64,000 nucleotides of DNA from Ephydatia muelleri. Lineage: Eukaryota > Porifera > Demospongiae > Spongillida > Spongillidae. The position numbers were made by a program, and so were the translations under genes. The notes under the pieces are model-generated. The model worked only from the letters and a program-made list of their open reading frames with translations, was not told where the DNA came from and searched no databases. Shown here piece by piece: positions 1 through 9,402 of this stretch (position 1 is the first letter of the stretch; each line of letters begins with the position of its first letter). The DNA is taken from assembly GCA_013339895.1 (NCBI GenBank), contig JABACO010000008.1, positions 3,303,490 through 3,367,489 on the forward strand, read 5' to 3'.

Positions 1-1091
1 ACCTTTAACACAAGGTTTAAATATTTCATTGCACAATAATACTAACTATATTATCCACAGCATTAAAGTAAAAATAGCATGTGAATTTGTCATGCTCTGA
101 GCTTTAAAATGATATTTTAACATGATAGTTTGGACCATCACTTAATATGAAAAGAGGGTGCAAGTGTTGAGAGGTCAGAAAAATAAAAACTTGATTATGT
201 CCTAATCTAATTCATCACAAAAGGTGATAATTGGTGTGATAACTCTCCCCTTGATATTAACATATATACCAAATTTCATCTAAATCTGAGAGGGTGCAGT
301 GTTATTGACTGGGTGATCTGACATAGAATGACCCTACTATTGTAGTACATACTGGTGGAACACTTTAGAATCCATTCGGCTGTCAGATCCTCATTCATCC
401 CAAGTGTTAGAGCTTATTGCACTTTTTATCACCGCCTCTAAATCTGTTTGCAGACATTCTTGCTTTGCATCTCCTGCAATTGAGTTTCTTGCTTCTGCTA
501 TCCTGAACACATCTCTTGTTTACACCTGCTTCCTTTGATACAGATCAGATGCTTTTAGTTTCGGTGTTACGAACAACAGAGGATTTCAAATCTACACTGT
601 AAGCCTTCCTTTGAGATTGCGACACCGGTGACCAATTATCATTTAACATAAACACTCATCTTTGAATGTGAATATTTATATGCATATGTGACATACAATA
701 CTATTAATTTTAATGACTCCTCACATTGAGGTAGCAACAAGCGTGTAGCAGTGAGGTATGTACACTGTTATAAATAAATGCAATAACATTGCTGACAAAC
801 ATAGTGATCAAGCGAAGGCAATAGGTGCACTAAAACAAACATAAAATAAAATCTTCCCAGTCTTATTTATGCTACAACCGTCAACGCTAACCTCTAATCC
901 CATACCAGACAAATATGTAGATTGGCTAACAGAATGGCACAGGTGTGTTGGATGTGGGCTAGAGGATTGTTAAGGCCCATGACACTCATGCTCATAGTTG
1001 CAAAGATACAGTTCATCTCTAACCTACGTTAATTGTACATGTTGGTTCCGAATAAATGCCGTGGCGGCGATTACCCTGTACGTATGTACGC
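1..1091. other. Non-coding stretch, nothing recognised
   Basis: AT-rich sequence with stop codons in all frames at short intervals. No exon-like segment, RNA gene or repeat that I recognise. The small open frame at 1033-1230 mostly reads through the start of the inverted-repeat element and its minisatellite and is not a gene. Confidence 0.5.
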
Positions 1092-1094
1092 AAT

Positions 1095-1570
1095 GGGCTA
1101 TTCCATATATAATTGTACACCCCTACTGATGATTAATATCCCCCCAGGACATAAAGCCTCTACACCATACCCCCCCAGGACATTAATTTTGGACCCCCTC
1201 TGGACACACTTCCCTGTACATTACCATTGAACCCCCTCTGGACACATCTCGATGTAGAACCCCCCTTACGACATTACCATTGAACCTCCTCTGGACACAT
1301 CTCGATGTAAGACACCCCCCTAGGACATTACCATTGAACCCCCTCTGGACACATCCTGATGTAGAATACCCCCTAGAGCATTACCTTTGAAACCCATCCA
1401 GACACAGTCACTGTGCGACACCCCTAGGACATTGCCATCATTGCCATTGGACCCCCCTCTGGACACATCTCACTGCAATAGAACATCCCCTTAGGACATT
1501 ACAATTGGACCCCCTCTGGACACTTTTTTGGTAATCAGTAGGGGTGTATAATTATTTTATGGAATAGCCC
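1095..1570 (+). mobile_element. MITE-like element with terminal inverted repeats and internal minisatellite (copy 1)
   Basis: The ends are inverted repeats of about 37 bp: the left end reads GGGCTATTCCATA, then TAATTGTACACCCCTACTGA, and the right end is its complement with a few mismatches. The trinucleotide AAT lies directly outside both ends (1092-1094 and 1571-1573), as expected of a 3-bp target-site duplication. The inside is a run of 53-54-bp tandem repeats containing CCCCCTCTGGACACATCTCG and GGACATTACCATTGAA; the ACCATTGA word recurs at 1223, 1276 and 1330. It has no coding capacity, so any mobility would need a transposase supplied elsewhere. A second copy of identical length lies at 17013-17488 in the opposite orientation. 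A 3-bp duplication with GG-ended inverted repeats would fit a PIF/Harbinger-type element, but AAT is not that group's usual target and the assignment is only a suggestion. Confidence 0.8.
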
Positions 1571-1573
1571 AAT

Positions 1574-2171
1574 AAGTATTTAACCATGTGCCACTACTGT
1601 ATATGTATGCAAATTTAAAAATCAAATCGAATGATAATATCTTTGAACACCAAAGAAAGCCAAGTACACAGATGACAATTTCGTCAAGGTTGTACCTATT
1701 GAATCATTACTGCAGATAACAAGCATGGCACGCAAAACAATAACAAATCTCATGGGGACTGCTTTTATTTTTATTTTACCTTGGTAGATCCAGGCCTGGA
1801 AAGCATCTGTTATGAACGATAAAAATCTCCCGTTTAGTTGTTCAAAGGTTGCGTTCGGATCTATAAGAACCTGGAGACACCATCAGCACTATATTTATCA
1901 GTGCTAGGATAAAGTATTGTGATGCAATATATATTTCCAAAGGCACGTATGTTTTAATAACACACAAGCAGCGGAAATAATATATCTGCAAGCAGATATT
2001 TAAATGTATCAGTTTAACTTAACTTCGCTATATCTAATTCGTCCCACTTGCACTCATTGCTCATACACTTACGATAAACTTTGCATCTCGAAGATGTACG
2101 TAGATGTGAAACATGAGTTGCAATTCGAACGTAATATAAACGTAGGACAGGCGAAAAACGAGCACATGGAG
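1574..2171. other. Non-coding stretch, nothing recognised
   Basis: AT-rich sequence without a supported exon, RNA gene or repeat. The 75-codon open frame that runs over the following hairpin resembles no protein I know. Confidence 0.45.
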
Positions 2172-2226
2172 GTATCTCGTACTCAGACCTGCACTCACAT
2201 ACTAGAATGGTCTGAGTACGAGATAC
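2172..2226. repeat. Perfect 18-bp inverted repeat (hairpin)
   Basis: The left arm GTATCTCGTACTCAGACC (2172-2189) is exactly complementary to the right arm (2209-2226), with a 19-nt loop. A transcript could fold into a small stem-loop. It could be the remnant of a short foldback element; nothing shows that it is a microRNA or a regulatory site. Confidence 0.8.
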
Positions 2227-3779
2227 TGTGATTTATAAACTGAAAATATCTTCAGGACACCTACCGGCCGTTATGTTACCCTGCTGAATATTACTCTATC
2301 ATATCCTGGGTATACATAATTATGGCTGTTTTAATCAATGCACCTGCATTTTGTAACTGTGAAAGTGCCACATGTGTCATAATGACATTTTCCCGCCAAA
2401 CCATGCCATGACTTCACAGTCTAGTTATCGTCCGAACTGTTAATTGCACATTGTGGCCCAAATTGTGGCCCGCATTGTGGTAAACGCCGCAGTATTTATA
2501 CTTAGTATTCTTTGTGAGTGTTGTGTGGAGCAGTCTGTAAGATGGCTCACCGTGCCTGCACAACTCCACCATCCACAGTGTAATTAAATGCCTCGAATGA
2601 TATCGTTCGTGCTAATGAGGCAAGCATTGCCCATACTTTGCCTGCCACTGCCCTCAAAGTTTGAATGTTGTGATATACGCTAAATTATTGTACTAGTATA
2701 TTACAACGTTGGAGAGCCCACATGTTGCTACGAAAGTGTGTAGCATTTATCAATGACCCACATCTCACTGCAACACCTCAATAAAAATAAAGTGATCATG
2801 GACTCTTTGACAATACTGTTTTACAGAGTGTTTGGCCCATAAAATCTGAGGTGTGATTGGAAGCAAGCTTGTTTATGTCTTAGCAAAAGAGGTCTTGGCT
2901 TATGATCAGTAGTAGCCTTCCTCCACAACAGCATACCTAGATTCATCTTCAGAAGTCTAGTCATTACGTCATAGTTGCTATAAGGCTCTTTAATCTTCTG
3001 GTTCCTGCATGCAAATGATACAATATCCATCCCCTTGCCAATCAAGTCCCATCTGCAGTGTGACCTGTCACAGCAAATTGAAAATAGCCAATGCAATTCA
3101 CTACATGACTCCAGCAGCCTTTCTTTTGTGCATGCCTAGTGGTGGAGACATTTGGTGCATGGGATCAAAGAAACAGCAGGCCAGTTTTTGTCTCAACTAG
3201 CAATATGATTTGCGGCACAATCCATTTCATCTTGGGCTGCCATTCTAAATTCCATTTAGACTAATATAAGTCTACTCTTAGTTTGAGCCAGTGCTTGTGC
3301 TTTCATGGCCCGTCCTAATACAGCCCCTACAATGGACTTGCTTGAGGGTTACGGGAAGTTTTGTGCAGGGTTGTTTGTAAAATTAAGGCATTTTCTGTAC
3401 TGACATTTATACATTCAAATGAACATTAAATAGCAAAAGTTTTCTGTGTGGAAATCGTTTATGGTTTTGTGCTGTATTTGTATCAACCTCACCTTGACAA
3501 GATCTATAGCAAGAGCAATTTGTCACGAGCTATTGTTACTTAAATTGATATTACATGTATATGCATGCTGTACACTGTAATAATAATTTTAGTATATACA
3601 ATAAACTACGCCACTCATCTAAATCTATAATGCAATTCTACTCAATACAGCTCTGGATTTGGCCTTAACCAGTGTCGTGTTCAGAAGAAGATGACTATAT
3701 AGATCCATAACCACCCTGGACATGATTGGTTAGTTCTGATGGAGCCTGTGTGCCAGACATGAAATGCTGTGCTGTTTCA
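2227..3779. other. Non-coding stretch, possible continuation of retroelement remnant
   Basis: No gene is supported. A 91-codon minus-strand open frame (2821-3096) follows the retroelement remnant in the same direction but has no motif I recognise. It is left as unexplained rather than called a gene. Confidence 0.35.
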
Positions 3780-4750
3780 ACCCATATGTCACAACTTGCA
3801 AGGATCTTTCAAGGATAGCCCCTGCATTTGCTCTCACAAGATACATAGATCTTCCAACACTTGAGATTTAATTTGTGAGGATGGCTTCTTGCGTGGCTAT
3901 GTAAGAGAAAGCGTTGCATGCCTTTTCATCCCACTCCATATTTTCCACTGCTAGTGGAATGCACTGCCATCCAAGTTCTGAGCACTTTGTGTCATTGTGT
4001 ACATGTTTGAGTGATTCTGCAGCTTTTGTAGCCGCACCAGCAGAACCCCCCGCTTTAAAAACACACCCTGCCTCAAGGTTGACACGCACTTACTATATAA
4101 GTAAAAACTTAATGCACGATGTCTGTGTCTCAGTACTGTGCGAGCGCATTAATAAGGGTTAAATACCCACGTGTATTGCTTATATAAGGCCAGATAAAAA
4201 TGGCAGAGCCGATATTTTTCATATGCATGTGTACACTCACACCTAATAATTATTATATAATATGTATAAGGCCTATAGTATAAAGTACGAACACCCTCAC
4301 TAACACAACATAACTTTTAATGTGATTGGCCAATCTAATTGTGCATGATGGTAAACCAGCACCATCATCCATTGTGGGTGGAATAGGAACAGGCTCCTCT
4401 GGGCATTTCAATTTCAAAAATATCAGATGCCAAGCCTAAATTTGTTTACCCTTTGACAAATGGCACTCAAGTGTCACTCTTCTATGCACACCTCCAAGTC
4501 ACTTACCATGCTGCAACAGAAACGAAATGTGTCAACTGCGATAGCCTATGCAAGAGAAGGTGCACTGTCTAAGGCATGCCAGCCACCTTTGTGACAATGA
4601 CCGGCACGCTGCATAGAAGGCAGACAACACTTTGGAAGTAAAAAAAGTGTTATCCAAACCTCCACTGTATTTTGATGAATGGCAGATTGCAAACTGCTGG
4701 ATAAGCCAACGGCAAAAGGTATAATTGAAAATGTTTGGGGATGTGGCAAA
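3780..4750 (-). pseudogene. Degenerate non-LTR-type retroelement ORF (reverse-transcriptase protein remnant)
   Basis: The minus strand shows separated pieces of one protein family, broken by stops and frame changes. At about 4750-4546 there is a block with LFLLPKCCLP followed by a basic RAGHCHKGG-like stretch, which resembles the region before the polymerase domain. At about 4020-3900 there is KCSELGWQCIPLAVE followed by an aromatic/Ala-rich segment. At about 3830-3790, after an in-frame stop, there is MYLVRANAGAILER. The last two blocks resemble the C-terminal region of a reverse-transcriptase-containing protein that I recall as abundant in sponge and cnidarian genomes. The roughly 430 bp between the first and second blocks is too short to hold a complete polymerase domain, so an internal deletion is likely. 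Stops, frameshifts and the missing core make it non-functional. Recognition is from motif memory only. Confidence 0.45.
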
Positions 4751-5514
4751 GGGTGGGCAAATTCAGTTGAAGGTTTTCATCCAAGTTGGGTAGTTGGGAA
4801 GTAAATAGTGTCGATGTGTTAATATAATATGAATTTGTAATGAGATTTTAAAAGTAGCAAAAAGTTATTGTCCAATTTTTAAAATTATGCATGGATACTC
4901 CTAAGGCCCTAAGGCACTTTGACTGACAGCATTGTGGAGAAAAGAACCAATGGATTGTAATTCCAGTGTTAAAATGCTATTTTGTTTCCTCCTGGTTTTG
5001 TTTTGATAGTGACTATGTAAACCACAAAAGCAAAACCACATGGAAACGACTCGCCCACTGGTTTGATTCTCCATAAAGCTGTCAGCAAAGAGCCTTAGGT
5101 GTACCAGCAGCTATCTATACATAATAAAAATGATATAAAATGGACCCATGAGGCAACAAAATGGCTACTATACTGTAAAACTAGTATTACAGTCCACTGG
5201 TTGTTTCTCCACAAAGCCATTAGTATATAGCTACCATACCGCCAGTTACTGTATAATGCTTGCTAACTTCTCATTATATAATAATACTACTTTACAATAT
5301 ACCACACATAAACGCACTCACTCACTCATACAATACAACAATTTTTATACTAAAAACTCTTCCTCTTCACTGTCCATCTTAATTGTTCCCAACACAGAAG
5401 CTGCATTGCCACGTTGGACGGCAACTAAGAGTCTCTACATTCATATAAATGTCATTATAGTGCAACTTTTTCAATAATCTCTTTGGCTGAATTTATATTA
5501 GACACACCCTTTGG
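4751..5514. other. Non-coding stretch
   Basis: AT-rich. The 109-codon open frame at 5148-5477 is low in complexity (Ser/Thr/Tyr/Asn-rich) and has no recognisable domain, initiation context or flanking splice sites, so it is not called as a gene. Confidence 0.4.
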
Positions 5515-5541
5515 CCCCCCCCCCCCCCCCCCCCCCCCCCC
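5515..5541 (+). repeat. Homopolymer tract, 27 C
   Basis: An uninterrupted run of 27 cytosines. The complementary strand is a G-tract able to form G-quadruplexes. Its length equals that of the opposite G run at 5693-5719. Exact length in such tracts is unreliable in most sequencing data. Confidence 0.9.
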
Positions 5542-5692
5542 AATCGTGTTTATGTTCCTACGTATCAGTACATAGGCCGTACTTGAGGGAGAGGCGGGGC
5601 TAATTAATTTCCCCGACGGCATGTATTTGTTCTTTTACCACGCAATTGATTAGCACTGCATCCTATATTATTATTTGCCAACATTTTTTTTT
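5542..5692. other. 151-bp segment between opposed C27 and G27 tracts
   Basis: This segment sits between two homopolymers of equal length and opposite strand, so the whole 5515-5719 block has inverted-repeat ends. It contains a short GC-rich dyad around GGGGCTAATTAATTTCCCC and no coding sequence. Confidence 0.5.
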
Positions 5693-5719
5693 GGGGGGGG
5701 GGGGGGGGGGGGGGGGGGG
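5693..5719 (+). repeat. Homopolymer tract, 27 G
   Basis: An uninterrupted run of 27 guanines preceded by nine T. It mirrors the C27 tract about 150 bp upstream. Confidence 0.9.
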
Positions 5720-5884
5720 CCGACCTTACTACATCTCGGTCTCAAAAATTTATTGACGTATAAACGGCCCATGTATTTAAAAGAATATGAATTCACTAAT
5801 CGCTCGGCGGCTTTTAAAAACCTAAGGCCTTCCGCAGGTGTAACGTCAAGATTGCCTTAACCGAGTGGTCCCTCGGCCCAAATA

Positions 5885-5937
5885 ACACGCACACACGCAG
5901 GCACGCACAACACATAACACACACACGCACACACACC
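5885..5937 (+). repeat. CA-rich microsatellite
   Basis: An imperfect (CA)n tract with CG and TA interruptions (ACACGCACACACGCAGGCAC and similar). It is a simple sequence repeat without further signal. Confidence 0.85.
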
Positions 5938-8432
5938 ATAGATTGAAGACCGTAAGGTCTACATACACATGCACACACCCGTATTTGGTAATTAGATAAT
6001 AATAATATTGGATTGGATTGTGGTTTTTACGGTAAACAAATACATCGTCGTCAATATCTGGAAGAAAAACCTCGGTTTCGTAGTAAGGTTATCTGCCGTC
6101 CATTCTAAATGTAACGTAGTGTAATTGTGCCTGTAATTGTGCCTACTAACTGGGTAAAATATCTGGGGAAGAGAAAAGCCTCGGAATACGTAGAGTGCAA
6201 CTTGTCGTCACATAGCTCTGCTAATACAAGCTTAATTAATGAGTCCTGACACTGTGCATAATCCCATTCACATCATTGTGTTCAGTGAGGATTGGAGGGT
6301 ACGTTTGGCCATATTTCAGGCGATGCTGGTTTGTATATATCTCTGTGGTCTAATCGCCGAGTGTTCCTTTTTGTATTGGATTACCGCTTTGTTTTTAAGA
6401 AGCATTTAGCGACTACTCTTTCTGGTACAAGCACAGTGCAGGCAATCACACACTCATGCAAGTTAGTGATGTCTGCACGCATGGTGTACAGTTCATTTGG
6501 TTAGTCGCACCGTAATAACGACAGTGCACATTTAGTGTACTTTACACACATTGCTCTTTAACCGACACAACAGAGTTTTTATGTAAGACCTGAATACTAG
6601 TATATATTATGACAAAGCACTTCGTGTTTTGTATTTATTTGATGAATTGCATTGGGACTGTTGATTTTTCATCAAGATACAATGGTATTATCATAGTACA
6701 TGCAACGCGGAAATATAGTTACCATTATTGGATCAAAACTGTCTAATTTCATTTCTAATTAGCTTCATAAAATTGAGAATGACTGCTGCTCTGTTCTATC
6801 AAATGCCATGTAAAGTGGCTGCGGAACAGGTTTTGTGTGCCTGTGCCTATCTACACATGTGAGGGTAGAGATCCTAATGTGAGTGAATCATGCATGGACT
6901 GTAGATCAGTAATATGATCATTTACGTGTTAATAATTCGAACAGATTAATCTAAAAATTGTCATGTACTGATTTTGAGTTCATAGCCAGTTGCAGTCTTT
7001 TTTGAGTCAAGTTAAGCTCAAAGCCTGTCTGTCATCAATATTTGAAGAGCACTTAGTGATAGAATTTTTTAGAAGTGTACTTTCAACTGGATTCAATGCT
7101 ATTATAATGAGAAGAGAATTAATCAATTCAAAATGTCACATTGAACATTGCTATTTACATGTGAATCTTTTGAACAAAGAGTTGCCAGTTTGGTTAGGAT
7201 TGTATTAATCTGCATGCAGAAGTATTGTACTTGTTGCAAACTATCTGACTCAGCATTGTTGGTTTCCACAAACGAATAGACATGTTTTAATTGTTATAAC
7301 TTCATATGTTAGCTTATTATAAGGTTATGTACACTGCAATGATCAGACTAATAATAATTTGTGCAAGCTACATGTAAATCAAGTGCTTTAATATTTTCAA
7401 ACTAATATTAACAAGAATGATAAGTAACAAACTATATTGATTATTTTCAGTAAACCATTAGCGTCCAAAACTGGAATATTTCAGTTACTTTTGTGTTACA
7501 AAATGATTCACAAATCAACAAATCACATGATAACTCTCACACAATCAAGAGATTCTGCAGTTTAATAACTCACTTTGAAGTATATTTGATTTAGTTATGT
7601 TTCTCTAAATAAAATTGAGTGTAATATATATTAGAGGGATTGAAAATGAATCATGTGTGTCATAGACTTCAGCAGATTTAGCACGCTCAATCCTTGCATG
7701 CATGAATTGAATTTAAGGGTTGAATAGACGTCTTGAATATCACAACGTAATGAAATATTTTTAATGAAGCAGTTCTAATGGTTTATTTTATGCTTCTAGA
7801 TTTGGTATTAAGTCATTTTGTAACAATAGAGAAAATTAAAATGCCATTTTTTTCCATTTGGGGCTGATCTAGAAGACCTGTTCTCGTCATTGTTTGTGTA
7901 TAGCCTATTATGTGCCCATCATTACAGTTTTAGCATTTTGTGACTTCAGAAACCTCCATGTGGTACCCCTACTCTCTGGGGGAGCTACGGTATTTGTTAC
8001 GAAGGTGGCTGGTTTTAATTTATTATTTTGATTGTGCAGTGTTGGTTGTGTGCCCATTATGTTGTAAAGGTAAACACGTCCCTTTTTCTTGAAAGGTCAT
8101 GGTTGGAACTTCAACATATTAAGAATGCTGAGAAAGGGGAAAGTTTGGTTCCAACTAGTTTCCTCGCACTCAAGTGTATATGCCTTTTGCCAATCTTGTC
8201 CTTGCCTGTTCCAGAGATAACATTATTTCTGCTTGTTCAAGTGCCTGATCATGCTCCTGTTCAAGCTCGTGATCATCCAGTAGTGACATTTCTCTGTGTT
8301 ACCCTATCTTTGTCTGTTTTAATAGATGGCGTGGTACAATCTTTTACCATGTTACCCCTCATTGGTGGCCTTTTTATATCCATTCTGGTAACACAAAGAA
8401 ATCATGCAATAGCGATTGTTTGTGATCGACAA
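5938..8432. other. Non-coding stretch
   Basis: About 2.5 kb of AT-rich sequence. The largest open frame (8028-8459, 143 codons, hydrophobic Leu/Val-rich) runs into the foldback that follows, resembles nothing I know and lacks convincing splice or start signals. Smaller frames at 6292-6504 and 6990-7208 are likewise unsupported. Confidence 0.4.
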
Positions 8433-8623
8433 TCTGTTCATACTTCACTCAACAGCTGAGTACTCATTATTGAGTGAAATGCCAACACTTGTTATTGTAA
8501 GGATTCGTTCTAGGATTACGTGTCAATCAAACTAATCAACACACATAATCCTAGAATGAATCCTTACAATAACAAGTGTTGGCAGCAATGAGTACTCAGC
8601 TGCCTACGTGATGTATGAACAGA
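8433..8623. repeat. Long imperfect inverted repeat (foldback element)
   Basis: The inner arms 8481-8522 and 8542-8583 are complementary at 40 of 42 positions around a 19-nt loop. The pairing continues outward through CAGCTGAGTACTCATT and TCTGTTCATAC on the left, matched on the right up to 8623. The left arm has about ten extra bases (around ATTGAGTGAAA). This is typical of a small foldback or MITE-type insertion. It has no coding capacity, and I could not identify a clear target-site duplication. Confidence 0.75.
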
Positions 8624-9311
8624 CTGCTGTTTGTTATTTGGGGTAAATTATAATTCTTCAAAAGGATAGCTAATGGAGCACTTCTCTTTTTGAGCCCTCT
8701 TTCTTAAGCCACAAAAGGGAACACCAACAGCTGGGTGATAGCTCACTAGTCATGCACACATGCTTATTCGATGCCACTATCACCATTTGCCAGTGGAAAC
8801 CCAGTTTTGGGTAACGCAATCAATATTGTAACTGACTTCTGTTTTGCACAATTGTAGTGCAATAGCTAGGAGACTCATCTTTCTGGACATACTGTAAACC
8901 CTCTCCCCCCACCAAAAGCAGTTGTGAATGGTAGGGTTTCAAACTTGCCTGCCATCGCATTCAACCATGCAAACATCATGTCACTTGAATGCGGCGCAGC
9001 CTGCTTCAGAAAATGCAGGCTTTCATTCAGACTGTTGAGTTTTACTTTCCCGCTGTTGTTTCCTTCATTGCTAACTGCAATACTATCATGGACAAAATAT
9101 ATTGTACTTGTTCATGTTTCTCATGTTGTCATTCTGCTACATGTTCTAGTCTTGATAGATACAGTCGTCTCCTTTAATATCTTGCACTCTGCTATTACGT
9201 ATTTCAGGTAGAATCATATTGCAATCTGGAGTTATAAATGGCACTGGTATATTATTGTACATTTTGCAAGACAATAATGATTTATTTTCTGTTTCAAAGC
9301 AAAAGCACAGA
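8624..9311. other. Upstream region of the MIU-protein gene
   Basis: This lies between the foldback and the first recognised coding exon. It should contain the promoter or a 5' UTR exon, but no TATA box or initiator stood out. The reading frame of the first exon stays open upstream to 9219, so an internal-exon interpretation with an acceptor near 9310 (GCACAG) cannot be excluded. A 95-codon hydrophobic open frame at 8924-9211 is not supported. Confidence 0.35.
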
Positions 9312-9402
9312 ATGTCACAAAGTACTCCTCCGGTGCCGAAACAGAGACCAAAGACAGAAATGTGCCTAACTTCGCAGCGTATTTTAAAAAATGCAGAGCC
9401 AG
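9312..9402 (+). CDS. Exon 1 (coding part) of the MIU protein gene
   Basis: Codes residues 1-30 plus one base, beginning MSQSTPPVPKQRPK, a Pro/Lys-rich disordered start. It ends at CCAG before GTATGG, a good donor, in phase 1, which matches the next exon. The start is the least certain part of the model. Confidence 0.6.

Noticed and set aside
2821..3096. 91-codon minus-strand open frame as part of the retroelement
   Set aside because: Same strand and close by, but no block matches the family as I know it; kept as unexplained.
5148..5477. 109-codon open frame
   Set aside because: Low-complexity Ser/Thr/Tyr/Asn-rich translation of AT-rich DNA, with no supporting signals.
5820..5880. tRNA-like stem CCGAGTGGTCCCTCGG
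   Set aside because: A short stem-loop only; no A/B boxes with proper spacing, and no cloverleaf could be drawn.
8028..8459. 143-codon hydrophobic open frame as a membrane protein gene or upstream exon
   Set aside because: No recognisable domain; its end lies in the foldback element; no clear splice sites joining it to the downstream gene.
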